This document shows positions 1 through 6,320 of a DNA stretch of 8,177 bases, piece by piece. The stretch comes from JBEKDJ01 sp050014415 (GTDB taxonomy: Bacteria; Desulfobacterota; BSN033; UBA1163). The stretch is taken from assembly GCA_050014415.1 (NCBI GenBank), contig JBEKDJ010000207.1:1-8177 (forward strand), read 5' to 3'. Position 1 is the stretch's first letter; every line of letters begins with the position of its first letter. The notes beneath the pieces are model-generated. The model was not told the DNA's origin. It did no database searches and saw only the letters and a program-made list of their open reading frames with translations. The translations under genes and the position numbers were made by a program.

Positions 1-1463
1 TGGCAGGCTTGACATCCGGCTGCCTTCTCGCGCAAAAAGGGCTCAAGGTCCTGATGATCGAGAAGAATAAGAGGGTGGGTGGCTGCTGCGCCTCATTCCG
101 AAAGGATGGATTTTCATTCGACCTCTCTGTCCAATCACTGGGTGAATGTCGAAGGGGAGGCAGGGTGTGGAACCTTCTAAAGAAGCTGAATCTCTTAGAT
201 CAAGTCCACTTCATTTCCCTTGAACCTGCAAGGGAGTACCACTTCCCGGATCGGAAGGTAATCCAGTCCTCAGATCTCGAAACCCACATCGCAACCCTCT
301 GCTCCCTCTTTCCGGAAGAAAGGAGGGGGATTGAACAGGTCTGCACTATTCTGAGAAAGATTTTTGAAGAGTTTTCGCGAATTCCTTCTTCCCTCAACTG
401 GTTCGACCCCTCCTCCTTTTCTTCACAATACCCTCTTCTCTCACAATACGGAGATAAGACTTTTGGAGACCTCATCGACGGCTTGATCTCTCATCCTTCT
501 CTGAAGACTATTCTGTCGGTTCGAAGTTCTTATGCACTTCTCCCCCCGGAGGAGATCTCTGTGGTTGGGATGGCTGGTATCGAGATGTCCTATTTCAATT
601 ACGGGGTTTCTTGCGTCATGGGAAGAGTGGAAGAGCTTCCATTAAGGATGGGAGAGACTCTCCAAAAAATGGGGGGGCAGATCTTGCTAGGCCGTAGGGT
701 TCAAGGAATCCTGATGGAAGGGAATAAAGCGATCGGCGTGAAGTTGAAAGATGGTCAGGAGATGACAGGCAAGGTGGTCATCTCAAATGTTGATGCCTGC
801 ACAACTTTCTCAGAGTTCTTGAGAGGTGATTTGATTCCGGTTGGCTTCCGATCAAAATTAAGAAGGATGAGGCCTTCCATTTCATATTTCATCCTCTATT
901 TGGGAATCGAAGGGGCATTGGATGGACTCGCGGTGTCAAATAACGAGGTCTTCTTCGATGGCTGTCTCCAGAAAGAGTACCGCTCTCTTTATGAAAATCG
1001 CATTCCTGAGGAGAGTCCTTTCTATCTCCTTGCTCCATCGATGGTCAATCCATCCCATGCACCCAAAGGGAAAAATACCCTCTGCCTCAGCGTGAAGGCC
1101 CCTTATCACCTCAGTCAAGGTTGGGATCATGAAGTCAAGGAGAAGCTCACCAAGCAACTCATTACCAGGGCGTCCCCGTTCATCCCCAACTTGGAGAAAC
1201 GAGTTCTAGTAAAAGTGATAACCACTCCTAAGACGATTGAGCAACGGACGGGCAATCGATGGGGAGCAGCCTATGGGTGGGCGCAGATTCCGAGTCAATC
1301 CGGAATCTATCGTCTTCAACATACCACCCCAATTCCAAACCTTTACCTCGCTGGTCATTGGACGTCACCAGGGGGAGGAATTGCTGGAGTGGTGGCCTCC
1401 GGAGAGTTGACTGCCGAAACGATCCTGAAAAGGTTTGAGACGGGAGAATTGACTTCAATCTAA
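1..1463 (+). CDS. CrtI/phytoene-desaturase-like FAD-dependent oxidoreductase, 5' end missing
   Basis: The gene is open at the left edge. The frame runs back through GCA GGC to base 3, and the TTG at 9 is an internal Leu of the dinucleotide-binding loop rather than a start; the first glycines of GxGxxG lie outside the window. What remains (about 486 codons) begins AGLTSGCLLAQKGLKVLMIE, the helix and second strand of an FAD Rossmann fold ending in the usual acidic residue, followed by the family's RVGGCC segment. Near the C-terminus, NLYLAGHWTSPGGGIAGVVA followed by SG is the CrtI-type FAD signature. Members of this family desaturate, isomerise or saturate carotenoids, retinoids and other polyprenyl or polyene lipids with FAD at the membrane. 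The substrate cannot be read from the sequence. The lipoprotein and radical SAM genes downstream suggest a tailoring step in lipid or polyene synthesis. Family assignment is firm, specific activity is not. Confidence 0.85.
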   Translation, partial: AGLTSGCLLAQKGLKVLMIEKNKRVGGCCASFRKDGFSFDLSVQSLGECRRGGRVWNLLKKLNLLDQVHFISLEPAREYHFPDRKVIQSSDLETHIATLCSLFPEERRGIEQVCTILRKIFEEFSRIPSSLNWFDPSSFSSQYPLLSQYGDKTFGDLIDGLISHPSLKTILSVRSSYALLPPEEISVVGMAGIEMSYFNYGVSCVMGRVEELPLRMGETLQKMGGQILLGRRVQGILMEGNKAIGVKLKDGQEMTGKVVISNVDACTTFSEFLRGDLIPVGFRSKLRRMRPSISYFILYLGIEGALDGLAVSNNEVFFDGCLQKEYRSLYENRIPEESPFYLLAPSMVNPSHAPKGKNTLCLSVKAPYHLSQGWDHEVKEKLTKQLITRASPFIPNLEKRVLVKVITTPKTIEQRTGNRWGAAYGWAQIPSQSGIYRLQHTTPIPNLYLAGHWTSPGGGIAGVVASGELTAETILKRFETGELTSI

Positions 1464-1480
1464 ATGATCCGATTTCATTA

Positions 1481-1514
1481 GAAACCAATCGAAGAGTCGC
1501 TTGATTTAGGTTTC
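1481..1514 (+). promoter_or_regulatory. Imperfect hairpin between the flavoprotein and lipoprotein genes
   Basis: GAAACC (1481-1486) pairs with GGTTTC (1509-1514), and AATC (1487-1490) with GATT (1503-1506), leaving a TA bulge. AAG (1492-1494) and CTT (1500-1502) can extend the stem inward past a bulged G. No T-run follows, so an intrinsic terminator is unlikely. It lies just upstream of the Shine-Dalgarno AAAGGAG (1524-1530) of the lipoprotein gene and could be an mRNA processing or stability element. The pairing is seen; the role is a guess. Confidence 0.35.
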
Positions 1515-1539
1515 GATCAACCGAAAGGAGAGCGTTGAG

Positions 1540-2154
1540 ATGCTGTGGAGATTTCGTTTCTTCACCCTTGGTCTCTTGCTTTTGGTCCTTTTTCTTCCAG
1601 GGTGCGCAAAGAAGGTGGTCAGAATTCCTCCGATCGAAGCCCCTTCGGCAGAGAATCCAATGGTCAAGCTTTTCGATGCCTTCTCTGCTGTAGAATCCTT
1701 TCAAGCCAACGCCTCAATTCGAGTTGAAACCGTGAGAAAGGGTCAAGAGATGAATTTTCTTCTGAATGGAGTTGTCCTCTATGAAAAACCGGACAAGCTT
1801 CGGATCTTCGGTTATCACCCGTTGGGAATGGGCCTGTTCGACGCCCTTTACCGAAATGGGGAGTTCTTCCTTCTCAGTCCTCTGCAGAAAAAAGCCTATA
1901 TCGGAGAGATTTCAGAATTTGAGGATCTGATTGAGAAGGCAGGAATCAGGATTTCTACAGAAAAGGCCGAAGGCAGCGAGATTCCGAACCGCATTCGGAT
2001 TGAGGCAGTGGAGAAGCAGATCCGTGTCGAACTGAGACTCAAGGAAATCTCTGTCAATTCCTCTTTGCCAGAGGACTCTTTTGAGTGGACGGTTCCGGAA
2101 GGGGTGGAGATTGAATCCCTCGCCAAACTCTTGAAGGGAAAGAGCCTGAAATGA
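1540..2154 (+). CDS. Outer-membrane-type lipoprotein, LolA/LolB-like (DUF4292-like) fold
   Basis: This 204-residue protein starts at ATG 1540, 9 bases after AAAGGAG (1524-1530). It has a lipoprotein signal peptide: Arg at residues 4 and 6, a Leu-rich core, then the lipobox LPGC with the lipidated Cys at 22. The next residue is Ala rather than Asp, which by the E. coli sorting rule favours the outer membrane. The mature part has the pattern of LolA/LolB-like periplasmic lipid-binding folds: an amphipathic helix (about 38-55), a strand beginning FQANASIRVE, then a segment around LNGVVLYEKPDKLRIFGYHP (76-95) and repeated short strands. Lipoproteins of this general kind occur in polyene and lipid gene clusters, where they are thought to handle hydrophobic products. 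Its stop overlaps the start of the radical SAM gene, so the two are probably co-translated. Lipoprotein status is strong; the fold is inferred from residue pattern only. Confidence 0.75.
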   Translation: MLWRFRFFTLGLLLLVLFLPGCAKKVVRIPPIEAPSAENPMVKLFDAFSAVESFQANASIRVETVRKGQEMNFLLNGVVLYEKPDKLRIFGYHPLGMGLFDALYRNGEFFLLSPLQKKAYIGEISEFEDLIEKAGIRISTEKAEGSEIPNRIRIEAVEKQIRVELRLKEISVNSSLPEDSFEWTVPEGVEIESLAKLLKGKSLK

Positions 2155-3455
2155 GAATCGCCTTTGTCATCCCGCGATGGCCAAAGAAGAGTTTCTGGGA
2201 TGTCATCACATTCAAATTTCCTCTCCTTTCAACTACTCTCCTCGCAGGGCTGACACCTTCACGCCACAGAATGAGTGTGATCGACGAGAGCCTTTCCGAG
2301 ATTGACTTCGACCAGGAAGTTGATCTCGTCGCTATTACGTCCATCACACCTCTGGCCCCGAGAGGATACGAGATTGCAGACCAATTTCGGGCAAGGGGAA
2401 GAAAGGTGGTGATCGGAGGCATCCATGCCTCCTGGCTTCCAGAAGAGGCCAAAGGCCATTCGGATAGCGTGGTCATCGGCGAGGCGGATGAGATCTGGGG
2501 AAAGATCTTGGAGGATGCGGAAAGGGGGGAAATGAAGCCCTTCTATCGTCAGAAGGAGAGGACAGATCTCCGTCATCTTCCCACCCCAAGGAGGGACCTT
2601 CTTCCCAAAAGGGGGTATCTCTTTCATAACCTGATTCAGACCACAAGGGGCTGTCCTTATGACTGTGAGTTCTGCTCAGTGACGGCTCTGCATGGACGAT
2701 CATACCGAATGAGGCCAATCCCTGAAGTTGAAAAAGAGATTCAGTCTCTGGATCGATCAAAGGCCTATATCTTCTTTGTCGATGACAACCTCATTGCCAA
2801 CCTTTCCCATGCGAGAGAGCTTCTCGCGATGCTTTCTCACTACCATCTGCGATGGGTGAGTCAGGGACCCATCCATATCGCTGAGGATACAGAACTTGTC
2901 TCTCAGATGGCCAAGGCAGGATGCCACGGACTCTTCATTGGATTTGAGAGCCTTCGTGAGGAAAACCTCAATTTGATGGGAAAGCGGATGAATCGGATTG
3001 AGGCCTATGAGAATGGGATTCAAAGGCTTCATGATGCAGGCATTGGGGTCTATGCCTCTTTTGTATTCGGTTATGACTACGATGATCCAGCGGCCTTTGA
3101 CGAGTTCTTGGAATTCGCCGAGCGGAACAGAATTGAAGGGGCCTTCCTTCCCATTCTTACTCCTTTCCCTGGAACACGGATCTATCAAAGGTTAAAGCAG
3201 GAGAAAAGGCTTCTGACAGAAGACTGGTCGAAATATGATATGGCGACAGTGGTTTTTCAACCGAAGCGTATGACTGTAAACGAGCTCCAGGAAGGTTTCT
3301 GGAAAGTGAACCGGTCTTTCTATTCCATCCCCTCAATGCTGAAAAGGATCTTCAACCCCTTTCACCTCCGAAGGAGTCTCATCATTTTCGGGCCAATGAA
3401 CCTGGGCCTCTGGCCTGCCGTCAAAAAAGCAGAACGATATTTCAAATCATATTGA
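2151..3455 (+). CDS. B12-binding-type radical SAM protein
   Basis: This 434-residue protein starts at ATG 2151 inside the sequence ATGA, overlapping the lipoprotein stop by four bases; a GAAGGGA (2133-2139) precedes it within the upstream gene. Residues 1-120 resemble a cobalamin-binding domain of the COG1032 type, with VVIGGIHASWLPEE at 86-99. I see no DxHxxG motif, which is common in this group. The radical SAM core carries CPYDCEFC (Cys 168, 172, 175), the CxxxCxxC that holds the 4Fe-4S cluster. Further core motifs are FFVDDNL (208-214), LFIGFES (261-267) and TPFPGTRIYQRL (337-348). The C-terminal part around VFQPKRMTVNELQEGF (368-383) resembles the extension of HpnP/HpnJ-like and related enzymes (DUF4070-like). 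Such proteins methylate or rearrange unactivated carbons of lipids and other products. The reaction here is unknown, but the neighbours point to a hydrophobic substrate. Confidence 0.85.
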   Translation: MRIAFVIPRWPKKSFWDVITFKFPLLSTTLLAGLTPSRHRMSVIDESLSEIDFDQEVDLVAITSITPLAPRGYEIADQFRARGRKVVIGGIHASWLPEEAKGHSDSVVIGEADEIWGKILEDAERGEMKPFYRQKERTDLRHLPTPRRDLLPKRGYLFHNLIQTTRGCPYDCEFCSVTALHGRSYRMRPIPEVEKEIQSLDRSKAYIFFVDDNLIANLSHARELLAMLSHYHLRWVSQGPIHIAEDTELVSQMAKAGCHGLFIGFESLREENLNLMGKRMNRIEAYENGIQRLHDAGIGVYASFVFGYDYDDPAAFDEFLEFAERNRIEGAFLPILTPFPGTRIYQRLKQEKRLLTEDWSKYDMATVVFQPKRMTVNELQEGFWKVNRSFYSIPSMLKRIFNPFHLRRSLIIFGPMNLGLWPAVKKAERYFKSY

Positions 3456-3513
3456 CTCTTCCAAATATTGTATTTAAAGGCGATTGAGTGTGCCTCCAAA
3501 CCTTTACGAATCG

Positions 3514-3533
3514 GGGCCTTGTCAGAAAGGCTC
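3514..3533 (+). terminator. Weak stem-loop, possible end of the left operon
   Basis: GGGCCTT (3514-3520) pairs with AAGGCTC (3527-3533) around the loop GTCAGA, with one G-U pair. The bases that follow, AATTCTTAAC, are AT-rich but lack a clean T-run. It lies 58 bases past the radical SAM stop. The stem is short for an intrinsic terminator, so this is tentative. Confidence 0.3.
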
Positions 3534-3541
3534 AATTCTTA

Positions 3542-3571
3542 ACAAATTTCATACTCGCAGTGACAATTTGT
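3542..3571. promoter_or_regulatory. Dyad symmetry, possible operator
   Basis: ACAAATT (3542-3548) and AATTTGT (3565-3571) are exact inverted repeats. TC/GA and ACT/AGT pairs lie inside them with small bulges around CGC. A TATAGA (3593-3598) follows, with TTGTGC (3568-3573) 19 bases upstream as a poor -35 candidate overlapping the right arm. This arrangement would suit a repressor site over a promoter for the exported-protein genes, but AT-rich DNA readily gives such dyads by chance. Confidence 0.25.
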
Positions 3572-3838
3572 GCGTAGACAAGTGCTTACCATTATAGAGA
3601 CTTTCAAAGATTTTTCTCTGAAATGTCAATATAATAGAAACCTTGGAATAGATAGGCATAATTATTGCTTTCTTTTTATTGATTTGGTGATATTAAGAAA
3701 TATCTTGAAGAATAATGCACAATGTGGTAGAAAGCAGGTGGTGGTGATCGACGCGGATTGATTTGCAATTCCGTTTCTCTTCTCCACTCTCACGGAAAAG
3801 TCTGAGTTTATAAATTAAACCAAAAGGAGGGAAAAAAA

Positions 3839-4627
3839 ATGTTAAAAAAGATCTTGATCGTTTCGGTTCTTTTTCTTTTGATCGTTTCGTTTTCTAACAC
3901 GGCTAGGGCGGCAATACAAATTACAAATCCATATGGGTATTATCAGATTAATGGTGGGAGCTTGAATGCCAGTATCAACTTTCCAAAGATTATCACAATC
4001 AGCGTAAAGGTGCCAAACGTAACGATTCTAAAAAGTCTATTGGCAGGATGTTTTGTATTTGATTATTGGAGTGGCGGTTTTGGTGAAGATTTAGGTGTTT
4101 TCGGCATCTACACCCCCGCTGATCTTTCGAGTGTTATACCTGGTGTCCCACTACCTATCTCTACTGACACGCCGATCTGGGTAGGTCAGTGGGAGATGAC
4201 AGGACCGGGTAAATTCAGTATTGCAATAGCTTATCTGGGAGATGATGGTTTTTACCACATTCTCCCCGACAAATCAGATTTGGCACAATATATCAATGAC
4301 TTACTTTCAGCGCAAAGTGGGATCATTAATATGATCCAAGTTACTATCCCAAAATTCACCTTTTCGGGGATACAAGATACTAAGAAGGATACCCTGAAGG
4401 TAAGCTTCTCTCTAACAATAAATGTAGACGCAGTTGTAACCACCGGAACAATTACCTTGACTGGTTCCTTTACGACCTCTCCAGGAACAATTAACCCTCC
4501 TGCAGCGCCAGCAGGAATCTTCTCAGCAACCGATGCAAGTGCAAAGGCAACCTCTAAAGACCTTGGAAATTGGGTTGTAGATATCATTAAAGCGCTTCCT
4601 CTCAAGGATGCAGTGCCTGCCAATTAG
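3839..4627 (+). CDS. Exported protein of unknown function
   Basis: This 262-residue protein starts at ATG 3839, 8 bases after a strong Shine-Dalgarno AAAGGAGG (3823-3830). Residues 1-24 are a clear Sec signal peptide: Lys-Lys at 3-4, a hydrophobic core, and likely cleavage after ARA (22-24). I do not recognise the mature part. It is rich in Ile, Val, Thr, Ser and Gly and looks beta-stranded. It has an aromatic Gly-rich stretch (FDYWSGGFGEDLGVFGIY, 74-91), WVGQWEMTGPGKFSIAIAYL at 114-133, a Thr-rich strand region (188-213) and a Pro/Ala linker (219-230). It has a single Cys (71), so no internal disulphide, and no lipobox or second membrane segment. It is AT-richer than the left operon and lies 15 bases before the phospholipase-like gene, so the two are probably co-transcribed. 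It could be a partner, substrate-binding or surface protein; no function is assigned. Confidence 0.8.
   Translation: MLKKILIVSVLFLLIVSFSNTARAAIQITNPYGYYQINGGSLNASINFPKIITISVKVPNVTILKSLLAGCFVFDYWSGGFGEDLGVFGIYTPADLSSVIPGVPLPISTDTPIWVGQWEMTGPGKFSIAIAYLGDDGFYHILPDKSDLAQYINDLLSAQSGIINMIQVTIPKFTFSGIQDTKKDTLKVSFSLTINVDAVVTTGTITLTGSFTTSPGTINPPAAPAGIFSATDASAKATSKDLGNWVVDIIKALPLKDAVPAN
3854..3889 (+). repeat. 12-base direct repeat within the signal-peptide coding region
   Basis: TTGATCGTTTCG occurs at 3854-3865 and again at 3878-3889, 24 bases (8 codons) apart and in the same frame. Both copies contribute LIVS to the hydrophobic core of the signal peptide. The phasing suggests a small in-frame duplication that lengthened the core, though convergent use of similar codons is possible. 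Confidence 0.5.
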
Positions 4628-4632
4628 TATCT

Positions 4633-4636
4633 GGAG
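4633..4636 (+). promoter_or_regulatory. Shine-Dalgarno GGAG that decides a TTG start
   Basis: GGAG lies 6 bases before TTG at 4643. No ATG or GTG lies between this point and the signal-peptide cleavage site in the frame, and the only later TTG (4733) would leave too short a signal peptide. TTG 4643 is therefore the best start for the phospholipase-like gene. Confidence 0.6.
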
Positions 4637-4642
4637 TATCTG

Positions 4643-5668
4643 TTGAAAATCGTCTCCTCTTCCTCTCTCTCCCGTAAGTTTACGGGAGAGAGAGGTCTTC
4701 TAACCGCCTCTTTCATCTGTTGGTCCGTTTTATTGATATTGGTTCCTGCCAGCGCATTTGCATGGGGGGCTGCGACCCACGCCTATTTGGCAAGAGAACT
4801 AAGCCAGAGGAAATTGAATTCCCAGGAGATCTACGGTGCTACTGTGCCAGATCTCTTTAATATCGTGCTCGACTCATCCGATTACGATTATCTAGTGGAT
4901 CAGACACACGACCAATACACACAAGTTAGAATGAAAGCCAGGAGAATGGGATTAGATGCATTTGCCTTTGGATTTGTCAGCCACAATCAGCGCTGGGGAG
5001 CAGATTATACTGCCCATAAGAAGGGTCGTACGACACGAAGGGGTTTTGTCATCACGAAAAGTGTATTCTTAGCTCCAAAGTTGAAGCCTCAAATGGAGGA
5101 GATGATCGATCAGGCAGGGGTTTCAAATGCCTTCTTGTTGGCCGGACCGCTGGCTTCTGGATTAGCTGAGCCTCTAATAGAGACTGCTATTGATCTATTG
5201 ATTAAGCGGAATGAAGACCCCGGAATCGGAGCGGATTTATTCCATTCAGCCCAAAATCGACCTTCCTCGGTCCCTGACCTCCTCGTAGCAGCCTATGCGA
5301 GAAGGTTTGCCCAACACATGAAGGTATCTGAGGAAGAAGCGAGTGAAATGATAAGACAGGCTGAAGCTGAGTTTCGACAATTGATGATTAACTATGGAGA
5401 GTCATTAAGCAAAGAAGAACCAGAGGCAATTCAAGATCTGGCAGACCAGGGAGCTGCCCTGATCAACACTCTCATCAAATCGGCCATTGGCAAAGATGTG
5501 AATATATCCCCTGAGGTCATAGTGGAATTTATCAACCTTGCCATTTCTGAGGTCGAGGGAGATTATGGGCAGGAAGTCGCTGCGACCCTTTCCTATCTGA
5601 AACATCGAAATAGTATCATCATCTGGCTTCACAATATTCTAAAGGGAAATTGGGAAGGCATATACTAG
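4643..5668 (+). CDS. Exported zinc-dependent phospholipase C-like protein with variant metal site
   Basis: This 341-residue protein has a long signal peptide (1-40) with probable cleavage after AFA, so the mature chain would begin with Trp 41. In zinc-dependent phospholipases C (PF00882) the mature N-terminal Trp is itself a zinc ligand. Further ligand-like residues follow in family order: His 46 in WGAATH, Asp 70 in GATVPD, His 89, then His 114, Asp 121 and His 125 in FGFVSHNQRWGADYTAH. The usual spacing in related bacterial proteins is HxxxDxxxH; here it is HxxxxxxDxxxH. The following HxxxE motif appears as Glu 176-xxx-Glu 180, with Asp 184. The C-terminal half (about 205-341) is helical and not recognised. 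The protein probably acts in the periplasm or outside the cell on phospholipid or another phosphoester, unless the altered ligands have abolished catalysis. It lies 15 bases after the exported-protein gene. Family membership is likely; activity is uncertain. Confidence 0.7.
   Translation: MKIVSSSSLSRKFTGERGLLTASFICWSVLLILVPASAFAWGAATHAYLARELSQRKLNSQEIYGATVPDLFNIVLDSSDYDYLVDQTHDQYTQVRMKARRMGLDAFAFGFVSHNQRWGADYTAHKKGRTTRRGFVITKSVFLAPKLKPQMEEMIDQAGVSNAFLLAGPLASGLAEPLIETAIDLLIKRNEDPGIGADLFHSAQNRPSSVPDLLVAAYARRFAQHMKVSEEEASEMIRQAEAEFRQLMINYGESLSKEEPEAIQDLADQGAALINTLIKSAIGKDVNISPEVIVEFINLAISEVEGDYGQEVAATLSYLKHRNSIIIWLHNILKGNWEGIY
4662..4695. repeat. Perfect 16-base inverted repeat over the first codons of the phospholipase-like gene
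   Basis: CCTCTCTCTCCCGTAA (4662-4677) and TTACGGGAGAGAGAGG (4680-4695) are exact reverse complements separated by GT. The RNA would form a very stable stem with a tiny loop, centred about 36 bases after the TTG start and about 50 bases after the stop of the preceding gene. No T-run follows (GG is followed by TCTTCTAACC). It could weaken initiation of the second gene, lower read-through, protect the 3' end of the first message, or be a dispersed palindromic element that landed in the signal-peptide region. Confidence 0.9.
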
Positions 5669-5753
5669 AATCCATGGCGCCTCCTATGGCTTCATCACCT
5701 TTAAATGGGGGCAAAGAAGGGTCCAGAGATTAACCTAATAGTGGGAGGGAAAC

Positions 5754-6308
5754 ATGAGCATCATCGTCATCCTCATTATCCTTGCAATTCTTATCATTTC
5801 CGTTATTGCCATCTACAACAAACTCGTTCGACTCAAAAATACGGTAAAATCTTCGTGGTCTGATATCGATGTCCAGTGCAAGAAGCGATACGACCTCGTG
5901 CCCAATCTGGTCGAAACGGTAAAGGGTTATGCCTCCCATGAAAAGGCCGTCTTCGAGAAGGTCGCCCAGGCCAGGTCCATGGCCATGCAGGCAACCTCTC
6001 CAGCGGAGATGGCGAAGGCTGAGAACATGTTGAGAGATACGTTGAAAAGCCTCTTTGCAGTGGCAGAGGCCTATCCAGAGTTGAAGGCCAATGCCAATTT
6101 CCTGCAGCTTCAATCTCAATTGCAGGAGTTGGAGAATAACATCGAATACGCAAGGCGATACTATAATGCAGTGGTTCGGGACTATAATATTCTGATCGAA
6201 TCCTTTCCATCAAACCTGATTGCCTCACAATTTGGTTTCAGGCAGGAGGAGTTGTTCCAGCTTGAAGCGCCCGAGGCGGAGAGAAAACCCGTGAAGGTGA
6301 GTTTCTGA
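5754..6308 (+). CDS. lemA: LemA family membrane protein
   Basis: This 184-residue protein is close to the usual family length and starts at ATG 5754, 5 bases after GGGAGG (5743-5748). Residues 2-21 form a single Ile-rich membrane anchor. The rest is the helical-bundle LemA domain with its conserved segments: WSDIDVQCKKRYDLVPNLVE at 35-54, VKGYASHEKAVFEKVAQAR at 56-74, YPELKANANFLQLQSQLQEL at 107-126, and the C-terminal YNAVVRDYN with FPSNLIASQFGF. Its biochemical role is not established; relatives are anchored membrane proteins often encoded beside DUF2207 or TPM-domain proteins, as here. The name should not be confused with the Pseudomonas sensor kinase once called lemA. It lies 85 bases after the phospholipase-like gene and probably forms a unit with the next gene. 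Confidence 0.95.
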   Translation: MSIIVILIILAILIISVIAIYNKLVRLKNTVKSSWSDIDVQCKKRYDLVPNLVETVKGYASHEKAVFEKVAQARSMAMQATSPAEMAKAENMLRDTLKSLFAVAEAYPELKANANFLQLQSQLQELENNIEYARRYYNAVVRDYNILIESFPSNLIASQFGFRQEELFQLEAPEAERKPVKVSF

Positions 6309-6320
6309 CGAATGTCAGAA
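6303..6320 (+). promoter_or_regulatory. Hairpin over the lemA stop codon
   Basis: TTCTGAC (6303-6309) and GTCAGAA (6314-6320) are exact inverted repeats around the loop GAAT, and the left arm contains the TGA stop (6306-6308). No T-run follows; the downstream bases are a purine-rich repeat. It could slow read-through or mark an RNA processing site between lemA and the next gene. A chance 7-base stem is also possible. Confidence 0.4.

Larger units (their letters stand above)
3456..3838. other. AT-rich intergenic region with candidate control elements
   Basis: These 383 bases hold no gene I can support. They are poorer in G+C than the flanking genes: 31 of the 120 bases at 3601-3720 are G or C, against 30 of 60 at 61-120 in the flavoprotein gene. 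The region contains a weak stem-loop after the radical SAM gene, a dyad (3542-3571), an isolated perfect TATAAT (3630-3635) with no good -35 box at 15-18 bases, and a TATAAA (3809-3814), also without a convincing -35. A GTG-initiated frame of 63 codons (3570-3761) has no ribosome binding site and no recognisable content. The region probably holds the end of the left operon and the promoter of the exported-protein pair. Confidence 0.6.

Noticed and set aside
9..11. TTG as the start of the flavoprotein
   Set aside because: The frame is open to the window edge, and this Leu sits inside the FAD-binding loop, so the true start is upstream.
1228..1704. 158-codon frame on the minus strand across the flavoprotein end and lipoprotein start
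   Set aside because: It is a shadow of two well-supported plus-strand genes and runs through their intergenic gap without family features.
2054..2760. Several overlapping minus-strand frames opposite the radical SAM gene
   Set aside because: The plus-strand protein has intact family motifs throughout. The opposite frames are Ser/Pro/Arg-rich and look like antisense artefacts.
3570..3761. 63-codon GTG frame in the AT-rich gap
   Set aside because: It has no Shine-Dalgarno, a weak start, no recognisable motif, and its composition matches the surrounding non-coding DNA.
5661..5666. TATACT as a lemA promoter -10 box
   Set aside because: No acceptable -35 box lies 15-19 bases upstream, and it overlaps the end of the preceding gene.
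5673..5688. CCAT...ATGG stem around GGCGCC before lemA
   Set aside because: Only four base pairs flank a ten-base loop, which is not enough to support a structure.
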